Part shown: positions 26,879-37,109 of the stretch, one piece after another
How positions within the stretch are numbered: the stretch's first letter is position 1
How the letters are laid out: each line of letters opens with the position of its first letter
Assembly (NCBI GenBank): GCA_039962225.1
Contig: JAMPKV010000012.1
Span: 1 to 64,000 of the forward strand
Origin: Microcoleus sp. AS-A8
Lineage (GTDB): Bacteria; Cyanobacteriota; Cyanobacteriia; Cyanobacteriales; Coleofasciculaceae
Length of the DNA stretch: 64,000 bases
Direction of reading: 5' to 3'
Notes under the pieces: generated by a model
What the model saw: the letters and a program-made list of their open reading frames with translations, nothing else
Told to the model about the DNA's origin: nothing
Databases searched by the model: none
Position numbers and translations under genes: made by a program

Positions 26879-29800
26879 ATGTTGGCACTGTTAGCGAACT
26901 TGCTTTTAGAACGGTTTATTCCTCATGGACATTGCTACCTGTGGAAGCCAGGACTAGTAGGACTCCATTTAGTCTCCGATGTTCTCATTGCTCTGGCTTA
27001 CTATTCCATTCCCCTGACGCTGATCTATTTTGTTCGCAAGCGACATGACCTGCCTTTTAGCTGGATCTTCCTCTTATTTGGAGCCTTCATCGTCGCTTGT
27101 GGCACAACCCACGTTATGGAAGTGTGGACACTGTGGCACCCCCAATATTGGTTGAGTGGATTGATCAAAGCGATGACGGCGGCTGTGTCTGTCACTACAG
27201 CCGTGCTATTGGTGCCGTTAATTCCTAAAGCCTTGGCGTTGCCGAGTCCCGCCGAGTTAGAAGTGGCTAATCGTCATTTAGAAACGGAAATTCGAGAACA
27301 TGCGGCGACAACCACTCAATTGCAACAGGCACTCCAGCGGTTGACCTTTCATGTAGAAAACTCACCCCTAGCGGTGATTGAGTTGAACCATGAGTTTCGA
27401 GTCCAGCGTTGGTCGAAACAGGCCGAAAAACTCTTTGGTTGGCAGGCAGAGGAGGTGTTGAACCATCGCCTAGAGGAAGGGCAATTTGTGTTTGAGGAAG
27501 ACTTGCCTTCAGTCCAACAAGACATGAGCCTTTTACTCGATGGAAGTTTACCCCATATTGTGGGGAAAAATCGTAACTATACCAAAGATGGCTCGGTTAT
27601 TTATTGTCAGTGGTACAACTCGGCACTGTGGGACTCTTCGGGTGAACTCGTATCCATCCTGTCACTTGCTTTAGATGTCACAGAACGTACCCGTGCCGAA
27701 CAGGCACTCAAAGAAAGTGAAGCCCGCTATCGAACTTTGGTAGAAACCTCGCCCGATGCGATTTCGGTTAGTGAGTTGAACGGTAAACTCCTCTTCTGTA
27801 ACCGCCAAGTGGCTGTATTACATGGGTATGAAAGTGAGACAGAAATCCTGGGACGATTTGCCTGTGAATTAATTGCGCCGGAAAACCGCAGCATTGCCGA
27901 TCTATGTCTTGAGAAGGTTCTCCAGCACGGCAGTATCCGAGATGTGGAGTACACCATGCTCAGGAGAAATGGTAGCCGTTTCCCGGCGGAAGTGAGTGCC
28001 TCCTTAATTCGAGATGCACAGGGACAGCCTCAAGCCATTATCGGCCTTGTTCGAGACATCACCGACCGCAAATCCGCCCAAGATGCCCTGAAAAAAGGCA
28101 AACAAGATTTAGAGGTGCAAGTCGAAGAGCGAACGACACAGTTAAAGCAGGTGAATGACCATCTCTTGGTGGAAATTCAAGAGCGTGCTCTCGCCGAAGA
28201 AGCGCTCCGCAAAAGTGAGGCAAGGCTGAATCAAGCGCTTTGTGCAGCTCAGATGGGTGCTTGGGACTGGGATCTGATGAGCGATCGCATGACCTGGTCG
28301 GAAGGCACAGAAACCTTGTTTGGTCTGATGCCTGGAGCCTTGGAAGGTAGCTACGATGCTTGTTTAAAGTATCTGCATCCCGATGACCGACCCACCGTGA
28401 TTCAATCCCTAAGGCGTACCGTCGAGACAGGCACAAATTATGATGTGGAAGCTCGCTTGATTGACCTCAATGGGGCAACTCGCTGGATTGCCAGTAAAGG
28501 AGCGGTGATCCGCAACTCGAATGGTACAGCCGTTCGTATGACGGGTACCCTGATGGACATCACCAAGCGCAAGCAGATTGAGTTGGCTTTAGAACGAGAG
28601 CGTCAACAACTGCGGCAAATCATCGCCTGTGCCCCCCTTGCCGTGGCGATGTTTGATACTCAAATGCGCTATCTGGCCTACTCTCAAACTTGGATCACGG
28701 AGCAAGGCTTGGAGGAACAATCCATTCTAGGTTGTAGCCACTACGACATCTTTCCAGACCTTCCAGAGCGTTGGCAAGCTGAACACCAGCGAGCTTTGCA
28801 AGGAGAAGTCATCTCTATCAGTGAAGATGTCTGGGAGCGCAGCGATGGGACAAAAATTTACCTGCGTTGGGCGATTCATCCTTGGTACACTCCCGACGGT
28901 GAAGTCGGCGGCATTGTGATTGCCACAGATCGGATTAACGAATTGGTGGAGGCACGAGAAGCCGCTCTAGAAGCAACGCGGCTCAAGTCCCAGTTTCTCG
29001 CCAACATGAGTCACGAAATTCGCACCCCCATGAACGGTGTATTGGGGATGGCGGGGTTATTGTTGCAGACGCCGCTTACGCCTCAACAGTTGGAATATGC
29101 CAGTACCATCTGTAGCAGTGCAGAACACCTGCTGACGGTGATTAACGATATTCTTGACTTTTCCAAACTGGAAGCGGGTGAAATGCAGCTAGAAAACATC
29201 GATTTTGAGTTAGATAGCTGCATCGACTCAGTGGTGGATGTCTTAGCCGCACAGGCTCATGAAAAAGGGCTGGAGTTGGCGATGTGGATTTCGAGTGACG
29301 TTCCTAGACTGTTAAAAGGAGACCCCAATCGCCTGCGTCAGATTCTCCTCAACTTGGTGGGGAATGCCGTTAAGTTTACCGATGTGGGTCAAGTCTTGGT
29401 GAAAGTGTCGCTGAGTCGGGGACTGGCAACAGAGGAAGACGCCGCTGAAACGCAATTACCCATCACCCATCACCCATTACCGACTCCCATCCGATTTGAA
29501 GTCATCGATACAGGAATTGGTATTAGCGCTGAAAACCAAGAAAAACTATTCCAATCCTTTTCCCAAGTCGATGCCTCGACAACCCGGCAATATGGTGGGA
29601 CTGGATTGGGATTGGTTATTTGCAAGCAATTGGTGGAGTTGATGGAGGGTGAAATTGGTATCGAGAGTGTGTTAAATCAGGGTTCTAAGTTCTGGTTTAC
29701 AGCGTCGTTTGACCCTCCGACGGTAGTGGAGGCAATGGCTTGTCCCCTGGTTTTGCATCAGCTCAAACTATTAGTCGTCTCTGCTCAGACAACGACACGC

Positions 29801-31045
29801 CAAGCCTTGTGCGCCGCAATTCGCCGCAGTATTCGGTTGAATGAGTCTACTTCGCCAGCCGGGTTACTCACCGATAGTTGGGAGATGCAAGTGGATGAAG
29901 CCGTAGACACTCTCACAACTCTCAAGGCCTTGCGATCGAGTGTGGCTCAAGGAAATCCCTATGATGTGGCAATTCTAGACTTGCAACTGCCCAAGCCTCA
30001 GGGGGCGCTACTAGTACCGATGATTCGCTCCGATCCCACGCTAGCTCAGACGAAGCTGATTGTGATGACAACTAGCGATCGCTTGGATACGGTACAAGAT
30101 TTAGAGGGAATGGCTATTTCTGGCTACCTGATTAAGCCAGTCAGAGCTTCGCGGCTGTTGGATTGTTTGGTGAGTGCCTTAGCTCCTCAAGAACAGGAGA
30201 ATGAAGGTCAAGTATTGTGTGAGCTAGAAGAGGCGACGGCCCAAAACCCGAAACCGCCCCAGTCTTCTTTGAAAATTCTGCTGGTAGAAGACCATGAAGT
30301 CAATCAAATGGTGACGTTGAACCAGTTAGCAATGCTGGGGTTTGAAGCCGACTGTGTGGGGAATGGCGAGGAAGCGATCGCTCAATTAGCGCAACAGAAC
30401 TATGACTTGGTTTTAATGGATTGTCAGATGCCCATCCTCGATGGCTATGATACAACACAAGAGATCCGACGTCGCGAAGGCTCAGAGCGCCATACGACTA
30501 TAATTGCTCTGACGGCCCACGCTCTCCACAATGATCGCGAGAAGTGTTTAGCTGCAGGCATGGATGATTACCTCAGTAAACCGATCGCACAAGAAGCCTT
30601 AGGGGCGATGATCGAACGATGGACAAAACATACGGTAAAGCCTACAGTGGCGGATACAAACTCTGAAATTAAACACCATCCTGAACGTTCAACACTGAGT
30701 GTAGATGAAATCCCCCTGGATTTGGAACGCCTCAAGGCTATTTCTCGTGGCAAACTGAAATTTCAACAGCAACTGGTACAAGCTTTCATTAACAATGCTC
30801 AACCGGGATTAGAACAGATACGCCTTGCTATCCCAGTGAATAATTTTGAAATCATTGTGCAGCAAGCTCACCGACTCAAGGGGGCTAGTGCGAATGTGGG
30901 TGTGCGTTTGATGCCAGAGGTAGCCGCTCAATTGGAGCAACAGGCGCGAGACGAAAACTTGACAGGAGCGGCAGAAAAACTTGAAGCTTTGCAAAGCCAG
31001 TTGGAGCGGGTTAAGGCTTTTGTTGAAAATGGGTGGATTGACTAA
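26879..31045 (+). CDS. Hybrid histidine kinase with ethylene-receptor-like N-terminus, multiple PAS, two REC and HPt
   Basis: 1388 residues from the ATG at 26879 ([25 protein letters not shown]); an upstream TTG adds 24 unlikely residues. Three membrane helices (about 30-115) carry the ETR1 ethylene-site residues: Asp34, Tyr41, Ile44, Pro45, Cys74 and His78, with the same spacing as ETR1 Asp25, Tyr32, Cys65 and His69. Four PAS-type domains follow (about 155-270, 280-400, 450-565, 575-690). HisKA has His712 in MSHEIRTP; HATPase runs about 815-945. REC1 (Asp1034, degenerate N-terminal acidic residues), REC2 (Asp1181) and an HPt domain (His1331 in AHRLKG) complete an internal phosphorelay. Heptanucleotide repeats encode an insertion at about 861-869 in the HATPase domain. 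Confidence 0.92.
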   Translation: MLALLANLLLERFIPHGHCYLWKPGLVGLHLVSDVLIALAYYSIPLTLIYFVRKRHDLPFSWIFLLFGAFIVACGTTHVMEVWTLWHPQYWLSGLIKAMTAAVSVTTAVLLVPLIPKALALPSPAELEVANRHLETEIREHAATTTQLQQALQRLTFHVENSPLAVIELNHEFRVQRWSKQAEKLFGWQAEEVLNHRLEEGQFVFEEDLPSVQQDMSLLLDGSLPHIVGKNRNYTKDGSVIYCQWYNSALWDSSGELVSILSLALDVTERTRAEQALKESEARYRTLVETSPDAISVSELNGKLLFCNRQVAVLHGYESETEILGRFACELIAPENRSIADLCLEKVLQHGSIRDVEYTMLRRNGSRFPAEVSASLIRDAQGQPQAIIGLVRDITDRKSAQDALKKGKQDLEVQVEERTTQLKQVNDHLLVEIQERALAEEALRKSEARLNQALCAAQMGAWDWDLMSDRMTWSEGTETLFGLMPGALEGSYDACLKYLHPDDRPTVIQSLRRTVETGTNYDVEARLIDLNGATRWIASKGAVIRNSNGTAVRMTGTLMDITKRKQIELALERERQQLRQIIACAPLAVAMFDTQMRYLAYSQTWITEQGLEEQSILGCSHYDIFPDLPERWQAEHQRALQGEVISISEDVWERSDGTKIYLRWAIHPWYTPDGEVGGIVIATDRINELVEAREAALEATRLKSQFLANMSHEIRTPMNGVLGMAGLLLQTPLTPQQLEYASTICSSAEHLLTVINDILDFSKLEAGEMQLENIDFELDSCIDSVVDVLAAQAHEKGLELAMWISSDVPRLLKGDPNRLRQILLNLVGNAVKFTDVGQVLVKVSLSRGLATEEDAAETQLPITHHPLPTPIRFEVIDTGIGISAENQEKLFQSFSQVDASTTRQYGGTGLGLVICKQLVELMEGEIGIESVLNQGSKFWFTASFDPPTVVEAMACPLVLHQLKLLVVSAQTTTRQALCAAIRRSIRLNESTSPAGLLTDSWEMQVDEAVDTLTTLKALRSSVAQGNPYDVAILDLQLPKPQGALLVPMIRSDPTLAQTKLIVMTTSDRLDTVQDLEGMAISGYLIKPVRASRLLDCLVSALAPQEQENEGQVLCELEEATAQNPKPPQSSLKILLVEDHEVNQMVTLNQLAMLGFEADCVGNGEEAIAQLAQQNYDLVLMDCQMPILDGYDTTQEIRRREGSERHTTIIALTAHALHNDREKCLAAGMDDYLSKPIAQEALGAMIERWTKHTVKPTVADTNSEIKHHPERSTLSVDEIPLDLERLKAISRGKLKFQQQLVQAFINNAQPGLEQIRLAIPVNNFEIIVQQAHRLKGASANVGVRLMPEVAAQLEQQARDENLTGAAEKLEALQSQLERVKAFVENGWID
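29456..29481 (+). repeat. Heptanucleotide repeat inside the hybrid kinase gene
   Basis: CATCACC, CATCACC and CATTACC follow one another after TTACC. They encode PITHHPLP within the ATPase domain in frame. The same heptamer family (reverse complement TAATGGG) occurs at 55795-55832 in an intergenic region. Confidence 0.8.
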
Positions 31046-31064
31046 GGCATGGGTGCTTTCAACT

Positions 31065-32171
31065 TCAAGCGGGATGATAGTAAAAAGCCACTCCCAGAAT
31101 CAGGTAAGTTGCCAACAACAGAGTGCCATCCAACCAGTTTGACCGTCCCCCAAAGCAGATAATATTGGTAACCATCACAGCGATCGCTAAAGCAATTACT
31201 TCAAAGGAATTGAAGTTGAGGTCAATGGGTTGACCCGTCGCTTGACCCACAAAAATTAATACAGGAGCAACAAATAAAGCCACCAATAGACTATCACCCG
31301 TTGCCGTCGAAACGGTTAAATCCATTTGATTTTTCAGCGCCAGTCTCACAACGATGACATACCCTGCCACATCACTAATCAACGGTAGTAAAATCACACC
31401 TGTAAACAAGGGAGTCAGTCCAAAACGCTGGGTTTGAGACTCGATGACACCGACAAACATTTCGGATTCAAACGCAACCGCAACAGTGGAAGCTAGCAGA
31501 ACAACAATCCACAGCCATAATTTAGAGCGACTCTTCTTTTGGGATGATTCCGATTCGGGAAAAGTGGCATTCTCCTCCATCTCTTCTTCGGCTAATCCGA
31601 CATCATAGAGGTAGCTGTGAGTTTTGAGGGAAAACAGCAGCGTCAAACCATAGACTACAATCAGTATCCCCGAAACCACGAGAGAGAGATTGCGAATCGC
31701 TGTGGCATCAACAATATTGGAGGTATCAATCACCATCGTCGGCAGGGCAATTGCGATCGCTGCCAGTGTCATGGATGAACCATTCACCTTTGCCAAAATC
31801 GGCTTAAACTCCTGCTCTTTGTAGCGCAAACCCCCCGTAAGCATCCCTAAACCTAACAGCAAGAGCAGCGCACTGAGAATACTACCGGTGATACTTGCTT
31901 CGACAATATCCACTAGTCCTTTACGCAGCGCCATGAGGGCAATAATCAGTGCCGTTGCGTTGCCAAACAGGGCATTCACTAAGCCTCCCACGGACGGCCC
32001 CGTCACCACCGCCACCTTCTCCGTCGCCGTGGACAGCCAAATCGACAGGGGAATGATAGCGAGTACGGAAGTTAGAAAAACAGCTTCTTCGCCCCAATGC
32101 AATCGCTCAGCCGCGATGGAAATGGGTACAAAGATCAAAAGAACGAGTGGAATAAGGGTTTTGAGTGCCAT
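31065..32171 (-). CDS. CaCA-superfamily (Cax-like) membrane protein lacking both exchange-site glutamates
   Basis: 368 residues from the ATG at 32171 (MALKTLIPLVLLIF). About eleven membrane helices with two alpha-repeats of the Ca2+/H+ antiporter fold. In the first repeat the canonical GNATELI reads GNATALI (Glu to Ala). In the second, where GNAAEH is expected, the sequence is SDVAGY. An acidic loop (LAEEEMEENATFPESES) lies between the halves. The framework motifs SVGGLVNALFG, VEASITGSILS, NQMDLTVSTATGDS and VALFVAP are otherwise well kept, so the gene is not decaying. Transport specificity is therefore doubtful; a changed substrate or a regulatory role is inferred. Confidence 0.8.
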   Translation of the reverse strand: MALKTLIPLVLLIFVPISIAAERLHWGEEAVFLTSVLAIIPLSIWLSTATEKVAVVTGPSVGGLVNALFGNATALIIALMALRKGLVDIVEASITGSILSALLLLLGLGMLTGGLRYKEQEFKPILAKVNGSSMTLAAIAIALPTMVIDTSNIVDATAIRNLSLVVSGILIVVYGLTLLFSLKTHSYLYDVGLAEEEMEENATFPESESSQKKSRSKLWLWIVVLLASTVAVAFESEMFVGVIESQTQRFGLTPLFTGVILLPLISDVAGYVIVVRLALKNQMDLTVSTATGDSLLVALFVAPVLIFVGQATGQPIDLNFNSFEVIALAIAVMVTNIICFGGRSNWLDGTLLLATYLILGVAFYYHPA

Positions 32172-32396
32172 AGTCTTCTGCGAGAATAGATTTACCTTAC
32201 CCTGACCGTGGGTTAGTGAACCATCCAGTATGAAGTTTGGCATCATTAATGATTGCTTCCACATTTGATGAATTTTGTCAATTCATCAGTTCTAACTTTG
32301 CTAGGGGTTCCCGCTTGACTCTTCATGATCTATCCTGCTGCTGTTCCAACAGACTGATATGCAGAACAATAAACTAAAGTCTGTCTGCAAACTTCT

Positions 32397-33350
32397 TCAA
32401 CGGAGTTGCTCTTCCCGCTTCCTGAGCTCCTCCAAAAATTGGATGGTCAACCCTTCTAGCTGCCTAGCTTTAATAGGTTCAAGGAATTTATCCAAGGGAT
32501 TGAGGTCAACTACATAATCTCCAATTTTGATCCCAACAGGCTCTAAATGCTTGCCTGAAATTTCTTTGTGAAGCAGGCTAAATTTACCCTGCTTTAAATG
32601 CTCAATTAGCCAAAGCACGTCACTATTCTCTCTTTCTTCAGGGGGCTTCACTCTGTCGTTCTCACTTCCTGCGATTGTGTCCCTATCGAAAGAAATAAGT
32701 GCTGTTAAATTAAATAATTGACTGTTATTAATGTAACATAACGTTTGTTTTCTGGTCGGAAGTACCCCAAGGTTGTATTTGTCAAGGAAATGGGCGATGA
32801 ACGCTAGAGGTTTAGGGATGGCACTTTGCGTATCACTAATATCAGGTGCAATCAGTAAAGACGGTTGACCTTTGATAGTGCGTCGTGGGTCAGGAATACT
32901 TTTTATACCCTCTTCCACTTGTTGAATTTGACTTTTGCCATCTTGATTACATTCTGCTAAAAGTTTCCGCCATATATCGCCACTCATAAATTCTAGAAGG
33001 GCGATATATTTACATCCTAAACTATGACCAATCCAAAAATATTTTTTAGGATCGGCATAGATATCAGTTGAGTAATTTAATCGTTTGGCTATTTGGGAAA
33101 TTTCATCGGCGAGCACAGCCTGTTCCTTTAACAAACTAATAGCGATTGGCCAATGGCGAAATGTAAATCTGAATGGTAGAGCAATGATGGTGTAACCTTC
33201 TTCAAATAAGTTCTCTAGAAAATATCGATAAAAAACTGTCGGAAAAGTTCCAAAAAAAGCACCTCCTATAAATTGCACAACACCTTTAGGATTAGGATGA
33301 ATAGCAACCCAACTGAATGAAAGCGGCTGAAACCTGAATTTTGTTTTCAT
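32397..33350 (-). CDS. DUF1350 family alpha/beta-hydrolase-like protein
   Basis: 317 residues. GVVQFIGGAFFGTFPTVFYRYFLENLFEEGYTI is the signature start of DUF1350, a family of cyanobacteria and plastids. WIGHSLGCKY gives a Gly-x-Ser-x-Gly nucleophile elbow, so the fold is probably that of an alpha/beta hydrolase. ALPFRFTFRHWPIA and LLIAPDISDTQSAIP are further family blocks. The substrate is unknown. It is followed on its strand by a 226-base gap and the Cax-like gene. Confidence 0.85.
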   Translation of the reverse strand: MKTKFRFQPLSFSWVAIHPNPKGVVQFIGGAFFGTFPTVFYRYFLENLFEEGYTIIALPFRFTFRHWPIAISLLKEQAVLADEISQIAKRLNYSTDIYADPKKYFWIGHSLGCKYIALLEFMSGDIWRKLLAECNQDGKSQIQQVEEGIKSIPDPRRTIKGQPSLLIAPDISDTQSAIPKPLAFIAHFLDKYNLGVLPTRKQTLCYINNSQLFNLTALISFDRDTIAGSENDRVKPPEERENSDVLWLIEHLKQGKFSLLHKEISGKHLEPVGIKIGDYVVDLNPLDKFLEPIKARQLEGLTIQFLEELRKREEQLR

Positions 33351-33710
33351 AAAAATGAACCTCTGCTTTGTATGAAAAGGAATAAAAGAGCATATTTAGC
33401 GCACCTTCTGAGCAGTAAGTAAGGGAAAGCTGATGAGAGTAGCTGATCGGTGGTGTTCGCCCATCACATTCTCAGTGAATTTCTATAGCGATTCTCGGTT
33501 GAGTGCAGTACAACTTTGTCCCCAACTAGAACCCGTGTGTTTCATGCTCGTGAGAATCGCTATAATCCACTGACCAGCGTCAAGTCTTGCGCCGTCCTCG
33601 TCTGGGAAGATCGAGTTTTTGTCGTGCGCTACACCTAGGGAACAACCAGGTGCTAGCTAGTTGTTGTGTAACCCTAGGCTGTTACTGAAATGAAGGGATT
33701 GCTTACCCTA
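33351..33710. other. Intergenic region holding an inverted-repeat element
   Basis: 360 bases between two minus-strand genes hold no credible reading frame. The main feature is an inverted-repeat element at 33484-33564. The remaining sequence shows nothing I recognise. Confidence 0.6.
33484..33564. repeat. MITE-like inverted-repeat element (13-bp arms)
   Basis: TATAGCGATTCTC at 33484-33496 is the exact reverse complement of GAGAATCGCTATA at 33552-33564. The 55-base centre has no coding sense. The size and the TA-bounded ends resemble small non-autonomous elements common in cyanobacterial intergenic DNA. Confidence 0.65.
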
Positions 33711-34496
33711 CTAAGCTCTGACGGGTTGAACGTTTCCCAGACGGTTTTCTATAGCCTCAAGACGTTGGAGCATTGAGTTTAAAACTGGTTGCAAGCCATT
33801 GGTTTGGGCTGTGATAGCCGTATTTGAAAGGCTCTGGGAATCGCCATTGACTAGTACATTGGGATTGTCTTGGATAAGTTGAGCTAACCCAGGGTCAAGG
33901 TTAACGATTTCAGAAGGCAGTTCAGCTATAGGGAAAGGTCGGAATTGAATCTGGGCGAGGGTAACTCGCGCACCACCCGTAGCAGTGGGAAGACCATAGG
34001 CAAGTTGGTCAAAGTCTAACTTGTTGTTAGGGAAATCTTTGGGTAAGAATGTTCCCCGCTGCTGAGGTGTTAGCAACAAGTCAAAGGAATTAGAACCAAA
34101 GGGAGCTGCTAGGGAGAGAGTTACATATCCACGTAGCTCGGTATTGGCATTGGTAACAACCGCCTGGTTGGTGACATCTGGTTGGAAAAGAAACAATCCT
34201 GTATCTCCCGCGCCAACTGTTATCGAATAGGTTTGGCTCGTTGGGGTGCTGATTGGAGTTAAGGGACTATTCACATTTAATATGTCAAAAAATGCGAGTA
34301 GAGGTTGGGTGTTTAAGTTTGGAGACTTAGCGGTAAAATTTAATCTCAATTGGACGGGGGTAGTGGTATTGAGATTGGAGATGGTCAAAAAGTAGCCCTG
34401 GATAATAGTACGACCAGCTCCTAATATGTCAGCACTAGGTTGCACAAGTGGCTTAACCAAAAGCTCAAAGCTAGAAACAACTGTGGATACAGCCAT
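33711..34496 (-). CDS. Hypothetical protein with predicted beta-rich domain
   Basis: 261 residues from the ATG at 34496 (MAVSTVVSSFELLVKPLVQPS); the frame extends 16 codons further without a ribosome site. The body (GRTIIQGYFLTISNLNTTTP, VQLRLNFTA, TYSITVGAGDTGLFLFQPDV, NTELRGYVTLSLAAP) alternates hydrophobic and Thr/Asn residues as in a beta-sandwich. The C-terminus forms a short coiled coil (LNSMLQRLEAIENRLGNVQP). No signal peptide from the chosen start. I do not recognise the family; similar 'hypothetical' proteins occur in filamentous cyanobacteria. Confidence 0.6.
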   Translation of the reverse strand: MAVSTVVSSFELLVKPLVQPSADILGAGRTIIQGYFLTISNLNTTTPVQLRLNFTAKSPNLNTQPLLAFFDILNVNSPLTPISTPTSQTYSITVGAGDTGLFLFQPDVTNQAVVTNANTELRGYVTLSLAAPFGSNSFDLLLTPQQRGTFLPKDFPNNKLDFDQLAYGLPTATGGARVTLAQIQFRPFPIAELPSEIVNLDPGLAQLIQDNPNVLVNGDSQSLSNTAITAQTNGLQPVLNSMLQRLEAIENRLGNVQPVRA

Positions 34497-34969
34497 GAGA
34501 ATCGAACTCCAAAATTTGATGGGAATAAGTGAGTTGAAGAACAAAACGCTGATGAAGTATTGATTAGGACTTACATCCTGAAAGAGTGCAAACGCTATAT
34601 GTGGGTGTTAACGAATAGCTGTTTGCTTTATAGAGTGTGAGTGCTTACGTCCTATCTATCTCTTCAAATTCAGGTTTCTTCAACAAAACATTTACAACTC
34701 AAGATTGCCCTAGGCTTCTTAGCTTTGACAGTACCCTCGAAGGGTACTTTCACTGTAGATAACCCTCGCTTCGTTATCTGCTACCGGAGAGCAATCACTT
34801 GAGCAGCTGATTGGCAAGCCTTCTGCCAAGCGAATCGCACAATACGATTACAGTATTAGAAAAAACCCTAAATCGGGTGCTTGGTACTTTACAGAAGGCT
34901 GTTACGCTGGCGACTGGAGCGATCGCAGGTTCCTGATGCTCTAATGCTCAATGCGCTTCTCAACTGTGC
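34497..34969. other. Intergenic leader region with hairpins
   Basis: 473 bases upstream of the minus-strand hypothetical gene and after the kinase gene. A perfect 8-bp hairpin AGTACCCT-CGA-AGGGTACT lies near 34731-34750, and a GATAAC...GTTATC stem near 34759-34780. No U-tract follows on either strand, so these are not clear terminators. No gene is supported. Confidence 0.45.
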
Positions 34970-36292
34970 CTATCTGAGTCCTAACCAATCTTTAATTTCT
35001 TGAACCAGCCACTCACGTTCTAGTTCAGCCAGAGGTGGAGCAATGGCACCAAATTTGTATTCTTGCACACCTGCTTGAAGAACAACTGTAGCCAGGGGAT
35101 TACCATTAATGGTTATCGATTCATCACTTTTGCGAACACGGTGGATTGCTGACGTTTTTCCCTGGATTTGTCGATAGCATAGACCCAATAATTTCCACTT
35201 CATGACAAAGGAATCACGGTAGAAACGGATGTCAATTTCCCCGAAAGCTGGCAATAGCACCATACCCAGTGGCAATAAACCAGCTATCCAAAATAGCAAT
35301 ATAATTACATTGAAACCCAACAATCCTATTGGGAAAGTTCCACCGTACCACACGAGTACCCAAAAGAGTAAGAATGTGTCTGATGCTTTGATTCCTCGCC
35401 CTGGAATTTTTATATCGAGCTGATTCGGAGATTTTTGGCATAGAATTCGGCTCCCATAGGGTTGGTGGACGGGGAGAAAAGAATTAGGAATACGGCGACT
35501 GTTGAGAGCTTCTAAGGCTTGGTGAGCTGTAGTAAATCGTTGCTCAACATCGGGTTCTGTTAGTCCTCCAATCCAGCGCACAAAATCAAGCCTTAGACTG
35601 ACTTTATCGCTAAACTGAATTCGCATATTTCGCTGTGGGAGATCAGCAGGTGGAGTTCCTGTGAGTAGATGAATTAAAGTTGCTCCCAAGGCATAAAGAT
35701 CAGAGGCAGGAACAGATCGACCTCCGAACTGTTCCATTGGAGCATAGCCATAAGTGCCAACGACGGTAAACGTCGCCCCCTCAACGGCGGCTCGGTCTTG
35801 CACGGCACCAAAATCCACTAAATAAATCGTCTCATCCTCTCCCAAAATTAAGTTGCTGGGTTTGATGTCGCGGTGGAGGACAGTGGGACTAAGTTGGTGC
35901 AGATACATCAAAATTTGCAATACATCTGTAGCAATGTTTCGCACCTCTTGTTCCGAAAATCTTCGCCCCTGAATCAGCAATTCTTTGAGGGAAGAACCGG
36001 GAATATAATTTTGGACTAAACCAAACCAAAGGATGCGGTCATCGATCGAAAAATAATCGCGGTACTTGGGAATTTTGGGATGGTTAAGTTGTTTTAAAAT
36101 ATGGGCTTCTCGCTCAAACAGTTTGAGGTTATCCCACTGAACTTGGTCACCAAAGGCCAGGAGCTTGACAATGACTGGCTCAGGTGGTTGTTGCGCTAAA
36201 TCGTCTGCTAACCAAGTCTGACGACCGGCATTCTGTCCTAATTGCTCTTTGAGTTGATAGCGATCGCGCAGTACCTGTCCTACTTGTAGCAT
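34970..36292 (-). CDS. Serine/threonine protein kinase with C-terminal membrane segment
   Basis: 440 residues. The kinase domain covers about 10-275: Gly-rich LGQNAGRQTW, Lys43 in VIVKLLAFG, catalytic Asp142 in VLHRDIKPSNLIL, Asp160 in LVDFGAVQD, and YGYAPMEQF as the activation-loop end. The C-terminal third has a double membrane span (FLLFWVLVWYGGTFPIGLLGFNVIILLFWIAGLLPLGM) and a final soluble beta-rich piece. This is a common cyanobacterial Pkn2-type layout in which the kinase is cytoplasmic. Targets unknown. Confidence 0.93.
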   Translation of the reverse strand: MLQVGQVLRDRYQLKEQLGQNAGRQTWLADDLAQQPPEPVIVKLLAFGDQVQWDNLKLFEREAHILKQLNHPKIPKYRDYFSIDDRILWFGLVQNYIPGSSLKELLIQGRRFSEQEVRNIATDVLQILMYLHQLSPTVLHRDIKPSNLILGEDETIYLVDFGAVQDRAAVEGATFTVVGTYGYAPMEQFGGRSVPASDLYALGATLIHLLTGTPPADLPQRNMRIQFSDKVSLRLDFVRWIGGLTEPDVEQRFTTAHQALEALNSRRIPNSFLPVHQPYGSRILCQKSPNQLDIKIPGRGIKASDTFLLFWVLVWYGGTFPIGLLGFNVIILLFWIAGLLPLGMVLLPAFGEIDIRFYRDSFVMKWKLLGLCYRQIQGKTSAIHRVRKSDESITINGNPLATVVLQAGVQEYKFGAIAPPLAELEREWLVQEIKDWLGLR

Positions 36293-36473
36293 CTTGGAGC
36301 TACTCCAGCGAAAAGTTAAAACGATAAGCTGTTGTACCTGTAACTTGCATGACTCGGACAGGCAGGATGCCCATCCTACAAGAACTCTCTACTCTTGAAA
36401 TCTGCAATTTAGATGATTGTTATCTTAACACTTGAAGTATAGACGTTCCTGAATACAGCTACGCCATTGGTGT

Positions 36474-36899
36474 TCAGTTTTGCTGGTGTCTTAGGCGATC
36501 GCGTTTTTTTGTTTGCTCAATGGGTATTGCATCTATTTGTGATTTTGTAGAAATAGCTTCTTGACATTTTGCCCTAATTCTTGTCAGGAATGGGAGGAAA
36601 GAATCGGCGTATTGTTGTTGATGTTTAGTGTGGTCAAATTCAACGGCATTCCATACCTGTTGTAACTGTTCTTGAGTCAAGCATTTTTGGAGTTGGCAGG
36701 CAACGGCATTTTTCCAGTGTTCAATCTGGCGGTAACTGATAAATTGTCCTCCTTTGTCGAGGCGGTGGACAAACACGACATAGAGCCAGGATTGGATTTT
36801 TACAATGAGTGATTCGGGAATCCTCAATAATTTGGCAATTTGATGTTTGGTGATGCGGAATTTTTGGGCGGGGTTGATGCGGCGAAATAATCGGGTCAT
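36474..36899 (-). CDS. Hypothetical protein
   Basis: 141 residues, basic and mostly helical. It starts MTRLFRRINPAQKFRITKHQIAKLL, which resembles a helix-turn-helix entry (ITKHQIAKLLRIPESLIVKI), followed by SYRQIEHWKNAVACQLQKCL. DNA binding is possible but not established. The stop lies in front of a GCGATCGC-rich gap. Unrecognised family; similar short genes occur in accessory regions of filamentous cyanobacteria. Confidence 0.5.
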   Translation of the reverse strand: MTRLFRRINPAQKFRITKHQIAKLLRIPESLIVKIQSWLYVVFVHRLDKGGQFISYRQIEHWKNAVACQLQKCLTQEQLQQVWNAVEFDHTKHQQQYADSFLPFLTRIRAKCQEAISTKSQIDAIPIEQTKKRDRLRHQQN

Positions 36900-36954
36900 G
36901 GGTGTTTTATTTGGTGTTTAATATAGCCCTTCTCGATGCAATGAGATACAGTCT

Positions 36955-37095
36955 GACCTCTCTCCAAACCTCTCTCCACCTCTCCCTAACCCTCTCCTTG
37001 TAGGAGAGGGAAGCGGATAATTTTTTTTAGCCCAGAGAGGCTTTGATTCTTGCTCCCTCCCCTTAGTAAGGGGAGGGTTGGGGAGGGGTATAGCA
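36955..37095. repeat. Dispersed CT/GA palindromic repeats
   Basis: Two hairpin-forming repeats occur in tandem: CCCTCTCCTTGTAGGAGAGGG near 37000 and CTCCCCTTAGTAAGGGGAG near 37060, each flanked by CTAACC / GGTTGGGGAGGGG-type sequence. They belong to the short palindromic intergenic repeats abundant in cyanobacterial genomes. They could act as bidirectional transcription terminators or mRNA-end structures for the minus-strand gene at 37110. Confidence 0.6.
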
Positions 37096-37109
37096 TTTGG
37101 GCAAGAAGC

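Noticed and set aside
34731-34750. Rho-independent terminator
   Set aside because: The 8-bp hairpin is perfect but no U-tract follows on either strand.
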